Assembly: GCA_023142625.1 (NCBI GenBank)
Contig: JAGLJD010000059.1
Location: forward strand, 1 to 11,052
DNA from: Candidatus Parcubacteria bacterium
Lineage (GTDB): Bacteria; Patescibacteriota; Patescibacteriia; JAACEG01
DNA length: 11,052 bases
Direction: 5' to 3'
Position 1 is the stretch's first letter. Each line of letters begins with the position of its first letter. Under the pieces are notes generated by a model, which was given only the letters and a program-made list of their open reading frames with translations, was not told the origin of the DNA and did not search any database. Positions 4,983-11,052 of the stretch are shown piece by piece. The position numbers were made by a program, and so were the translations under genes.

Positions 4983-5654
4983 TTATTCTTTCTCTTTTTT
5001 TTTAATTCTGCTTTTAATCTCCTCAACTTTCTTAACTTTCATATCTCCCTTGGCTTTAATTGAAACTAAACTATTCCGATGCCCTGGAACCGCGCCTTTT
5101 ACTTTAATTAAATTTTTCTCTTTGTCAACCTCTATAATCTCTAAATTGCTCACAGACACCTGCTTGTTTCCCATCTGTCCTCCCATTTTTGTTCCTTTAA
5201 AAACATGGGCGGGACCGGTAGCTCCGATTGATCCTGGCATTCTTAATTGATCTTTTGTTCCGTGAGTTTTGTCCTGTCCGTGAAATCCCCATCTTTTAAC
5301 AACGCCTTGAAATCCTTTTCCTTTTGAAACCGCCGTGGCTATAACCTTGTCTCCGACTTCAAAACTTTCTATATCTAAAATATCGCCTTTTTTAAAATCA
5401 AATTTTTCAGCGATGTCGTCTCTGAATTCTTTCAACCATCTAAAATTGCCCAGCCCTTTTAAAGCTCCCGCCAGCGGCTTATTTATCTTTTTCTTGCTTC
5501 CAAATCCAATTTGCGCTGCTTGATAGCCGTCTTTCTCTTTATATTTTACTTGCGTAATTTTGCATTCGCCAACCTTGATAACAGTCGCGGCTATAACAGC
5601 ATCGCCTTTAAAAATCTGTGTCATATTTAATTTTTTCCCTAATATAAATTTCAT
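4983..5654 (-). CDS. rplC: 50S ribosomal protein L3
   Basis: L3 is an early-assembly protein whose loop reaches the peptidyl transferase centre. The 223-residue protein begins with the typical MKFILGKKLNMTQIF. It contains the GKGFQGVVKRWGFHGQ segment (112-127) and RMPGSIGATGP (138-148). The VFKGTKMGGQMGNKQVSV segment (151-168) follows, where Q160 corresponds to the glutamine methylated by PrmB in Escherichia coli. Length is normal, with a short Lys/Glu-rich end. The start at 5654 is fixed by the conserved N-terminus; no Shine-Dalgarno is present. It is flanked by rpsJ upstream and rplD downstream as usual, but with 352- and 571-bp gaps instead of a few bases. Confidence 0.98.
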   Translation of the reverse strand: MKFILGKKLNMTQIFKGDAVIAATVIKVGECKITQVKYKEKDGYQAAQIGFGSKKKINKPLAGALKGLGNFRWLKEFRDDIAEKFDFKKGDILDIESFEVGDKVIATAVSKGKGFQGVVKRWGFHGQDKTHGTKDQLRMPGSIGATGPAHVFKGTKMGGQMGNKQVSVSNLEIIEVDKEKNLIKVKGAVPGHRNSLVSIKAKGDMKVKKVEEIKSRIKKKEKE

Positions 5655-5687
5655 ATTCTGTAAATAAAAATTTCTTAAATTGCGATA

Positions 5688-5861
5688 TGTCTTTGCGAGG
5701 AGGCGATAGCCGACGAAGCAATCCCATTACTAAGCGGAATAAACTGTAATTATAGACTTTTCTGCTCAGTAATGAGATTGTCACCCTATCGGGTGACCAC
5801 CCGTTAGGCGTGGCTTCGTCGCATCTCATTCGCTACGCTCATTCAGCTCCTCGCAAAGACA
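5688..5861 (+). repeat. Palindromic intercistronic element, copy 6 (rpsJ-rplC gap)
   Basis: 15-bp perfect terminal inverted repeat at 5688-5702 and 5847-5861. Loop and inner arms match copy 3 almost exactly. The left arm has GACGAAGCAATC where most copies have GACGCGGCAATC, and the right arm has a variant CTCATTCGCTACGCTCATT. The element lies 33 bp before the rplC start. The other 145 bp of the gap, 5862-6006, are A/T-rich; I see no gene, hairpin or convincing promoter there. Confidence 0.95.
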
Positions 5862-6006
5862 GACGAGGAACTTTATTTAAATTTTGGAAATAAAAACCGA
5901 CTAACAGCATAGCCAGTAATTTATATAAGCTTTATCTGTCTTCTTTTGTTATATTTTTAAAAAATTATTTAAAATTGTTAATAACATTTATATCTTTTGA
6001 CGATTT

Positions 6007-6366
6007 TTACATCTTTATCTCAATATTCACGCCGGAAGGAAGGGTTAAACTCATTAAACTGTCAACTATTTTCGGGGTAAAGTCAACTATGTCAAGTAAT
6101 CTTTTATGAATTCTCATTTCGTATTGTTCGCGCGCATCCTTATGCACAAAAGTTGACTTCAAGACCGTATATTTCTTAATCTCGGTAGGCAGCGGAATAG
6201 GTCCGTTTACGGCGGCGCCCAGCCTTTCAACTGTATCTATAATCTTTTTTGTTGACTGATCAATAACGCGGCTGTCAAAAGCCTTGATTTTAATCCTGAT
6301 TCTTTGGCTGGAATTTTCCTGCTTAGAATCTTTTAAGTCTTCTTTGTTTGTTTTACTCTCGCTCAT
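6007..6366 (-). CDS. rpsJ: 30S ribosomal protein S10
   Basis: S10 is a small-subunit head protein and, as NusE, a partner of NusB in antitermination. Core motifs are [20 protein letters not shown] (23-42), [20 protein letters not shown], the [20 protein letters not shown] segment and the C-terminal [13 protein letters not shown]. At 119 residues it is about 16 longer than usual, because of a charged, Ser/Lys/Glu-rich N-terminal extension ([20 protein letters not shown]). No start codon nearer the core is evident, so I keep the full frame. It follows tuf after 65 bp that contain a GC-rich stem-loop, the only gap in the operon without the palindromic element. Confidence 0.97.
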   Translation of the reverse strand: MSESKTNKEDLKDSKQENSSQRIRIKIKAFDSRVIDQSTKKIIDTVERLGAAVNGPIPLPTEIKKYTVLKSTFVHKDAREQYEMRIHKRLLDIVDFTPKIVDSLMSLTLPSGVNIEIKM

Positions 6367-6397
6367 TACTTTATATTAAAATAAATCAAAATAATCA

Positions 6398-6419
6398 CGC
6401 TCCGACGGACATCGGAGCG
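6398..6419 (-). terminator. GC-rich stem-loop between tuf and rpsJ, possible attenuator
   Basis: A perfect 8-bp stem, CGCTCCGA (6398-6405) with TCGGAGCG (6412-6419), and a 6-nt loop. In the operon mRNA it lies just after the tuf stop codon. The RNA downstream of it reads TGATTATTTTGATTTATTTT, rich in U but interrupted. It could be a weak terminator that lowers expression of the ribosomal genes relative to tuf, or a processing or stabilising hairpin. The sequence does not decide between these. Confidence 0.5.
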
Positions 6420-6431
6420 GGACTGGCTAAC

Positions 6432-7622
6432 TTATTTTATAATTTTAGCAATAACACCTGCGCCTACGGTTCTACCGCCTTCGCGTATAGCGAATTTCTG
6501 CTTCTCTTCTAACGCAATAGGGCTGATTAATTTAATATTCAGATTAACAGTATCTCCAGGCATTACCATTTCTGTGCCTTCGGGCAGAATAACTTCTCCT
6601 GTGACATCTGTTGTCCTAATATAAAATTGCGGCTTATATCCCTTGAAAAACGGCTTATGCCTTCCGCCTTCTTCCTTGCTCAAAATATACACTTCGCCTT
6701 CAAATTCAGTGTGCGGAGTGACTGTTCCCGGTTTTACTAAAACCTGCCCTCTTTCAACTTCGTCTTTTTTAGTTCCCCTAAGCAAAATTCCAGCATTGTC
6801 TCCGGCGCGTCCTTCGTCTAACTGCTTGTTAAACATCTCAATCCCAGTCACTGTTGTTTTTTTAGTCTCTCCTAATCCGACTATCTCTATCTCTTCGCCG
6901 ATTTTTACAACTCCTCTTTCAATCCTTCCCGTAACAACAGTTCCGCGTCCTTCAATAGAGAAGATATCCTCAATCGGCATCAAGAACGGCTTTTCAACAT
7001 CCCTTTTTGGTTCGGGGATAGTTTCGTCAACAGCTTTGATTAAATCAAGAATCGGCTGATAAAATTTTTCATCTTCAGGATTTTCAAGCGCTTTTAACGC
7101 TGATCCGCGAATTATAGGAGTGTTATCGCCGGGGAATTCATATTTGTTTAAAAGATCCCTGATTTCCTGCTCAACCAAATCAATTAATTCTTCGTCTTCT
7201 ACTTGGTCAACTTTATTTAAAAATACGACAATATAAGGAACTCCGACTTGGCGCGCCAATAAAATATGCTCGCGAGTCTGCGGCATCGGTCCGTCTGTGG
7301 CTGAAACAACTAAAATCGCTCCGTCCATCTGCGCCGCTCCAGTAATCATATTCTTGACATAATCGGCGTGTCCTGGACAGTCAACATGGGCATAATGCCT
7401 GTTGTCAGATTCGTATTCTTGATGAGAAGTCGCGATTGTAATTCCGCGCTCTTTTTCTTCAGGGGCAGCGTCAATCTGATCAACGCTTTTATCAGACGCT
7501 TTATATCCCTTTAATCCTAAAACTTTTAAAATAGCCGCTGTTAAAGTGGTTTTTCCATGGTCAACATGACCGATAGTTCCCACATTTATGTGCGGCTTTG
7601 TGCGTTCAAATTTTTCTGCCAT
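6432..7622 (-). CDS. tuf: Translation elongation factor Tu
   Basis: EF-Tu is the GTPase that brings aminoacyl-tRNA to the ribosome. From the start chosen the protein has 396 residues, a normal length, and begins [18 protein letters not shown]. GTPase motifs are all present: G1 GHVDHGKT (18-25), switch region [11 protein letters not shown]3 DCPGHADY, G4 NKVD, and G5 GSAL. Domain 2 ([26 protein letters not shown]) and domain 3 ([29 protein letters not shown], ending [14 protein letters not shown]) follow. I place the start at the ATG at 7622; a TTG five codons upstream (7637) is in frame but would give a non-standard N-terminus. No Shine-Dalgarno is visible. It is the first gene of the tuf-S10 transcription unit, downstream of its own promoter. 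Confidence 0.98.
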   Translation of the reverse strand: MAEKFERTKPHINVGTIGHVDHGKTTLTAAILKVLGLKGYKASDKSVDQIDAAPEEKERGITIATSHQEYESDNRHYAHVDCPGHADYVKNMITGAAQMDGAILVVSATDGPMPQTREHILLARQVGVPYIVVFLNKVDQVEDEELIDLVEQEIRDLLNKYEFPGDNTPIIRGSALKALENPEDEKFYQPILDLIKAVDETIPEPKRDVEKPFLMPIEDIFSIEGRGTVVTGRIERGVVKIGEEIEIVGLGETKKTTVTGIEMFNKQLDEGRAGDNAGILLRGTKKDEVERGQVLVKPGTVTPHTEFEGEVYILSKEEGGRHKPFFKGYKPQFYIRTTDVTGEVILPEGTEMVMPGDTVNLNIKLISPIALEEKQKFAIREGGRTVGAGVIAKIIK

Positions 7623-7739
7623 TTTTTTATTAGTCAAATAAACAACTTTTGCTTGTTAAGTTAAACAAAAACTCACAGCAAAAAATAAGATTGGCTGTTT
7701 ATTTATTTAATTAAAATAATTAAGAGTTATTTTTTATCT

Positions 7740-7767
7740 ATGTTATCACATAATATAAAGTTGTCAA
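7740..7767 (-). promoter_or_regulatory. Promoter of the tuf-S10 operon
   Basis: On the minus strand, TTGACA (complement of 7762-7767) is followed by a 16-nt spacer and TAACAT (complement of 7740-7745, four of six matches), with TGA directly before it as an extended -10. The predicted RNA start near 7733 gives an A/T-rich leader of about 110 nt before the tuf ATG. No clear regulatory fold is seen in that leader. The promoter lies 13 bp or more beyond the mscS stop, so the operon need not depend on transcription from mscS. Confidence 0.7.
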
Positions 7768-7780
7768 TAGAATATAAAAT

Positions 7781-8314
7781 TTACGAAAAATTTTTCTGCT
7801 GGGACATATTAATTACATCTTTAATTGACCCGTTAGATACATAATATATCTTTCCTTCTTTGTCTCTCAGCACGGTAGAACGCATTGTAATTCTGATAAC
7901 ATTGCCTTCGGAACTGCCTATTTTTACTTTATCGCCGATGCCGTATTGATTTTCAACTAAAATAAAAAGCCCTGAAACAAAATCCTTGACTAATGATTGA
8001 GCGCCAAAACCGATAGCCAGTCCGATGACTCCCGCGCCTGCTAAAATCGGCCTTATGTCAATGCCGAACAAATTTAAAACCATAAACAAAATTATGGCGT
8101 AAATAATAATGTTTCCGATTGATAAGATGATATTGCCCAAAGTTTCCGCTCTTTTTTCTTTTTGGGAAATATGCAAATCGTCTCCGTCGTCAACTATCCG
8201 CGCCAGCCGCTTTACGATTAATTTTAAAGTTATTCTGCCTAAAAAAAACAAAACAACAATCCAGATAATTTCCACCGCGTTTTGTTTAATAATGTTAATA
8301 ATAAATTCTTGCAT
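7781..8314 (-). CDS. Short MscS-family mechanosensitive ion channel
   Basis: Such channels open under membrane tension to release solutes during osmotic downshock. Three hydrophobic segments are visible at about residues 13-33, 60-84 and 88-120. The third has the Gly/Ala-packed pore-helix pattern AGAGVIGLAIGFGAQSLVKD (92-111). The beta domain follows, with ENQYGIGDKVKIGSSEGNVI and the family's VSNGSIKDVINMSQQ near the end. The protein stops at 177 residues, without the C-terminal alpha/beta vestibule domain that brings typical MscS proteins to about 280. The operon promoter begins 13 bp or less beyond the stop, so this looks like the natural end and not a frameshift. It starts 20 bp after the DUF5671 gene and is probably cotranscribed with it. 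No Shine-Dalgarno. Confidence 0.9.
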   Translation of the reverse strand: MQEFIINIIKQNAVEIIWIVVLFFLGRITLKLIVKRLARIVDDGDDLHISQKEKRAETLGNIILSIGNIIIYAIILFMVLNLFGIDIRPILAGAGVIGLAIGFGAQSLVKDFVSGLFILVENQYGIGDKVKIGSSEGNVIRITMRSTVLRDKEGKIYYVSNGSIKDVINMSQQKNFS

Positions 8315-8334
8315 AATTTTTTATGTTAATAAAT

Positions 8335-9297
8335 TTAATCCATATTATATTCTTTTTGCTCTATATTTTGATCAATACACTGAGTCCCTGCTTTATGCGG
8401 CCATTTTTCGCGGTAAAACCGATTGCTAACATCCTGGTTATCCACATTTGAAGTCCTGAATACCGCGCAAAGTTGATATTTTTTATCCCCGATTACCTTA
8501 TACTCATATGCATGACCAGTGTCTGGATCTTTAAGATTTTCTTCAGTCACAAACAATACTTCAGACTTCAGTTCTTTCAGGGTGGCTGGCAGTTTTTGAT
8601 TCTCGCTGTAATAATTATTTAATCCATTGGAAATACTATTAAAATCCTCTAATACCGCGTTATCTAATTTCCAGTCGCGCGCCTGCTGGGGTGATTCAAC
8701 AATTAGCAAAGCCGATACAAAAGTTGCGATAATAATTATTAGGGAGCCGTAAAAATACATTTTGATCACATTATCTTTTTGGCCAACAACTTTATCCCGC
8801 CGAATATCATGAAGATAAAAGGTAAAAACAATTGCCGAGATGCCCATGGCAGTGATAGTCTTGAGAATGAATTTAATGGTTAACTCGCCTCCTAAATAAT
8901 TGTTAATCAAACCAATAAACCAACCCAGAATAATAAGCGAAGAAACCAACAAGATGAAATAGGTCAGCCACTTGCGCACACCTGAATCTTTAGCTAAAAC
9001 ACCCTTGAAAAGATCCCTGTAAATCTGCCGGCTGGTCAGAAAAAAAAGCGGGACAGCCACAATTAATGTAGCAATAGCAAACCTTAACAGGTCTGAGGAA
9101 AAACTTTCTCCAAACCGACCAATCGGATCTGGAATATATTTGTTAATGATTTGAAAAATAACCATCCCTGCAGACAAAGTAGTTAGCACCAGCGCCACTA
9201 AAGACAGCATATAGAGAAAAGCAAACTTTGCTGAATGATTATTTATTTCTTGTTCTTGTTCTTGTTCTTGTTCCATAATTTTATTATTTATATTCAT
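8335..9297 (-). CDS. DUF5671-type membrane protein with a pseudopilin-like C-terminal domain
   Basis: Five hydrophobic segments lie at about residues 24-51, 70-87, 110-131, 140-162 and 178-199. The first half (KFAFLYMLSLVALVLTTLSA, then FQIINKYIPDP) resembles DUF5671, an uncharacterised integral membrane domain common in CPR bacteria. Residues about 205-300 resemble the periplasmic part of type II secretion/pilin-like proteins: LNNYYSENQKLPATLKEL, then DPDTGHAYEY and YQLCAVF. Two cysteines in this outer part (in QLCAVF and TQCIDQ) could form a disulfide. The frame starts at ATG 9297, but the promoter puts the RNA start at about the same place, so translation may begin at M8 (ATG 9276, MEQEQEQEQE). 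No Shine-Dalgarno for either. Function unknown; envelope location is inferred. Confidence 0.85.
   Translation of the reverse strand: MNINNKIMEQEQEQEQEINNHSAKFAFLYMLSLVALVLTTLSAGMVIFQIINKYIPDPIGRFGESFSSDLLRFAIATLIVAVPLFFLTSRQIYRDLFKGVLAKDSGVRKWLTYFILLVSSLIILGWFIGLINNYLGGELTIKFILKTITAMGISAIVFTFYLHDIRRDKVVGQKDNVIKMYFYGSLIIIIATFVSALLIVESPQQARDWKLDNAVLEDFNSISNGLNNYYSENQKLPATLKELKSEVLFVTEENLKDPDTGHAYEYKVIGDKKYQLCAVFRTSNVDNQDVSNRFYREKWPHKAGTQCIDQNIEQKEYNMD
9247..9273 (+). repeat. Hexanucleotide microsatellite in the DUF5671 gene
   Basis: Four tandem TTCTTG units plus TTC. On the coding strand this is a GAACAA repeat that encodes alternating Glu-Gln at about residues 9-17. The unit is a multiple of three, so changes in copy number would vary protein length without shifting the frame. 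It lies directly after the second possible start codon. Confidence 0.9.
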
Positions 9298-9301
9298 TTA
9301 C

Positions 9302-9330
9302 ATTATAATCTAAAATTAAAAATTGCGCAA
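9302..9330 (-). promoter_or_regulatory. Promoter of the DUF5671-mscS pair
   Basis: A perfect -10 box TATAAT (complement of 9302-9307) lies 17 nt downstream of TTGCGC (complement of 9325-9330), a weak -35. The predicted RNA start falls at about 9295-9296, on the first ATG. The mRNA would therefore be leaderless from M1, or have a leader of about 20 nt if translation starts at M8. Confidence 0.55.
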
Positions 9331-9510
9331 TAATTTTACTCTCTTAGAAAAAAAGCTTGCGAACTATCAAATGAGAAATTTTATTTCCCCACCAAAACAT
9401 TTCTTTGTAATAAAAGAAATAGTCTTTTTAAAACTCCGCGTCAAACCTGCGCGCTTATTGAATATCTGATTTTTTTATAATTGAAATAATTTTTTTTGAA
9501 TTTTTTTGTG

Positions 9511-9546
9511 TGAACATACCATGGTATGTTCATTGGTATGTTCATT
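9511..9546 (+). promoter_or_regulatory. Perfect 22-bp palindrome with a third half-site, candidate operator
   Basis: Positions 9511-9532 form a perfect palindrome, half-sites TGAACATACCA and TGGTATGTTCA, with no loop. The right half-site then repeats as a tandem 12-mer GGTATGTTCATT (9523-9534 and 9535-9546). A loop-free palindrome with an extra half-site suggests a site for a dimeric DNA-binding protein. The RNA hairpin would have no U tract on either strand. It lies about 215 bp upstream of the DUF5671 gene and 235 bp downstream of the HEPN gene. Confidence 0.6.
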
Positions 9547-9562
9547 AATTTTCTTTCTGTAA

Positions 9563-9712
9563 TTAAAATCTACAATATTTATTTTTGACATATCCAAAAA
9601 CTTGCGCCAAATTTTTCGCCTCAAAAACTTCCCGCATTGAAACATTCCATAAAATTTCCATATTTAAAAGTATTTTTTCAGTCTCAGAAATACTCAAATA
9701 TAACAAATTCAC
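9563..9712 (-). other. Possible 49-codon open frame or gene remnant in the 9298-9781 gap
   Basis: A minus-strand frame from GTG 9712 to TAA 9563 would encode a 49-residue peptide containing SETEKILLNMEILWNVSMRE and LAQVFGYVKNKY. The amino-acid pattern looks more protein-like than random A/T-rich sequence. There is no ribosome binding site, which is the rule for minus-strand genes here, and I recognise no family. It may be the decayed end of a former gene or chance. Apart from this frame, the promoter, the palindrome and the direct repeat, I see nothing else in this 484-bp gap. Confidence 0.2.
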
Positions 9713-9716
9713 GGTG

Positions 9717-9749
9717 TTTAAGTTGTTCAACCAAAATCTTTAAGTTGTT
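9717..9749 (+). repeat. Direct repeat with 22-bp period downstream of the HEPN gene
   Basis: The 11-mer TTTAAGTTGTT occurs at 9717-9727 and 9739-9749, with starts exactly 22 bp apart, about two helical turns. Each copy is followed within a few bases by GTTC or TC. It could be a pair of half-sites for a binding protein or a chance repeat in A/T-rich DNA. Confidence 0.45.
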
Positions 9750-9781
9750 GTTCGGATTGATGATATAATAATTATAAATTT

Positions 9782-10960
9782 CTATTTCTTGAATCTTATA
9801 GCCGCAACACCATGCTCATTTTTATCGCTGTCATAAGTATAAATCTCAATTATATCCTCATTCTCTAATTTTTTTATTAAATCTCTGGTTTCTTGAAAAT
9901 CATAACCTTTATTTCCAAGGATATTTATTATAAAATTTTGCAAACCAACAAAACAATCTGCAGATTTTTTTGCCCAATTTATACTAATATCAAGTTCATT
10001 AACCAAAATATCTCTTGTTATTTTTTCAAAACTCAAAAAACTACTCATAATATGCTGTTTATCTCCATAACTAAAAGATATTTTGTCAATTTCATCATTC
10101 GCCTCTTTCATGATTAGTATTAAATCTTTAACTAGTTCTATACACTTATTCTGTTCTTCCAAAGTAAATAAATTATTATGTGCAATTTTATGCCTAATCT
10201 TTTCTAACTCTTCCCATTTGTTTTGAAAATTATTTTCTTTGAATTTTGCCTTGAAGAATTTATTATAATTTGTTTGAATGCCTCTTTTAAAATTTTTTAG
10301 AGATTCTACTGTTTCTTCTAACTTTACTACTTTATTTATGATATCTTCCCTACTTAAATTACCCGTTGATTGAGAATGAATCAACTTTCCTAACTCGCCA
10401 AAATCAATTAGATATACTTCATTATCAATGTACTCAGAAAATATTGTTTCATTATTTTTTCTTAAATTTGTCTTTTTTTGCATCTCTGCTCCAGCAGTTA
10501 ATTTCCACCACTCTGGACCTAATTTAGTTACAAAAAATTTAATCAAATACTTCCTTAAAAAAGATTCTACTTTATATATATGTGGATATAAACCTTTTGC
10601 AATAGATAGTGATATATCATCCTCTAATACATATAATGAATCAAATCCTAAAGATTTTAAATATTTCAACAACGGAATCCTAAAAGATTCCAGCTGAGAA
10701 AACTTTCCACTTACCGTTATTATGAAAACCTGTCTTAACTCTGTCGCTGACCTATCTTCACTGACATCTAATTTTTTTATGAATATTTTTATTTCTTTTT
10801 TTACATCAACCACAGCAGCTCCTTCAATTTTAGGTTCAATCCATAATTTATTATTTGACAGTAAATTATGACAAAATGCAATAGGATTTTCAATAACTAC
10901 TTTCCCGTTAATATCTGTAACTAAAATCTCAAAATAATATTTTTCTGGTTTTGACTTCAT
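9782..10960 (-). CDS. HEPN-domain protein (Swt1-type HEPN plus an RX4H motif), putative RNase
   Basis: A 392-residue soluble protein. After an uncharacterised alpha/beta N-terminal part (1-120), residues 125-152 (YPHIYKVESFLRKYLIKFFV, then TKLGPEWW) resemble the first helices of Swt1-type HEPN domains. Residues 249-265 (WEELEKIRHKIAHNNLF) carry the HEPN catalytic-type motif R256-x4-H261, followed by the typical NN. The segment between (ETIFSEYIDNEVYLIDFGEL) is conserved-looking and may belong to the same domain. The C-terminal part (335-392) could be a small winged-helix-like module. HEPN proteins are commonly RNA-cleaving toxins, defence effectors or RNA-processing factors; which applies here is not visible. 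No antitoxin gene is adjacent within the window. The start at 10960 is the first ATG; no Shine-Dalgarno or convincing promoter. Family assignment is by eye. Confidence 0.75.
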   Translation of the reverse strand: MKSKPEKYYFEILVTDINGKVVIENPIAFCHNLLSNNKLWIEPKIEGAAVVDVKKEIKIFIKKLDVSEDRSATELRQVFIITVSGKFSQLESFRIPLLKYLKSLGFDSLYVLEDDISLSIAKGLYPHIYKVESFLRKYLIKFFVTKLGPEWWKLTAGAEMQKKTNLRKNNETIFSEYIDNEVYLIDFGELGKLIHSQSTGNLSREDIINKVVKLEETVESLKNFKRGIQTNYNKFFKAKFKENNFQNKWEELEKIRHKIAHNNLFTLEEQNKCIELVKDLILIMKEANDEIDKISFSYGDKQHIMSSFLSFEKITRDILVNELDISINWAKKSADCFVGLQNFIINILGNKGYDFQETRDLIKKLENEDIIEIYTYDSDKNEHGVAAIRFKK

Positions 10961-11052
10961 AATGTTTTTATTAATTATTTACACAAACAACCCTTACATC
11001 AACCTTTTTTCCAGCTTTCTGCTTGGGTAATTTATTGTTGTTTTGATTTAAT

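Noticed and set aside
5608..5829. 73-codon minus-strand frame through repeat copy 6 into the start of rplC
   Set aside because: Only the repeat part is shared with other copies; the rest overlaps rplC in another frame.
675..5861. Repeats considered as a CRISPR array
   Set aside because: The units are about 172 bp, palindromic, and separated by complete genes, not by short unique spacers; no cas genes are seen.
6643..7059. Long plus-strand frame opposite tuf
   Set aside because: It is the antisense shadow of a highly conserved gene, without a ribosome binding site or protein-like pattern.
7623..7637. Upstream TTG start for tuf
   Set aside because: It adds five residues not found in EF-Tu; the ATG at 7622 gives the standard N-terminus.
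9511..9532. Palindrome considered as a transcription terminator
   Set aside because: It has no loop and no U tract follows on either strand; the DNA form with a third half-site fits a binding site better.
10961..11052. Promoter for the HEPN gene
   Set aside because: TTGATG-like and TAAATA-like boxes exist but spacing and matches are poor in this A/T-rich stretch, so no call is made.

Overview
The window is a bacterial S10 ribosomal-protein operon plus its upstream neighbours, with almost all large genes on the minus strand. Read in the direction of transcription (high to low coordinates) the order is: a HEPN-domain protein, a membrane protein of DUF5671 type with a pseudopilin-like tail, a short MscS-type channel, then tuf, rpsJ (S10), rplC (L3), rplD (L4), rplW (L23), rplB (L2), rpsS (S19) and rplV (L22). 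The A+T-rich sequence, SD-less minus-strand genes, lysine-rich extensions on L22 and L23, the DUF5671/pseudopilin protein and the repeat-derived peptide motif NGWSPDRV all point to a Patescibacteria/CPR genome, probably Parcubacteria-like. This assignment is inferred from gene style, not from a phylogenetic marker search.

The genes are ordinary, but the spaces between them are not. S10 operons are normally packed with gaps of a few bases. Here all six gaps from rpsJ to rplV hold a copy of a palindromic element of about 172-176 bp (one copy is a diverged 204-bp composite). It has a 15-bp perfect terminal inverted repeat (TGTCTTTGCGAGGAG), a second inner inverted repeat around an AT-rich loop, and a nested small hairpin. 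All copies lie in the same orientation. There is no transposase in the window, so the element looks like a MITE or a Rickettsia-palindrome-like repeat.

Two of the gaps also contain a complete miniature transcription unit on the opposite (plus) strand. The first (about 1161-1650) has a promoter candidate, a 48-aa protein with two CxxC pairs, an overlapping 61-aa protein and a terminator. The second (about 4405-4749) has a near-consensus extended -10 promoter, a 17-bp stem-loop starting at the predicted 5' end of the RNA, a 50-aa protein and a strong Rho-independent terminator. In both, the -35 box TTGACA overlaps the Met-Ser start codons of the divergent ribosomal-protein gene. All three tiny genes have strong Shine-Dalgarno sequences, whereas none of the minus-strand genes has one. 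These units are the best candidates for something undescribed here.

Upstream of the operon, a good promoter (TTGACA, 16 nt, TAACAT with TG extension) lies just before tuf, and a GC-rich stem-loop separates tuf from rpsJ. The DUF5671 and mscS genes are 20 bp apart and look like one operon with its own TATAAT promoter. The 484-bp gap between the DUF5671 gene and the HEPN gene contains a perfect 22-bp palindrome with a third half-site, likely a protein-binding site.
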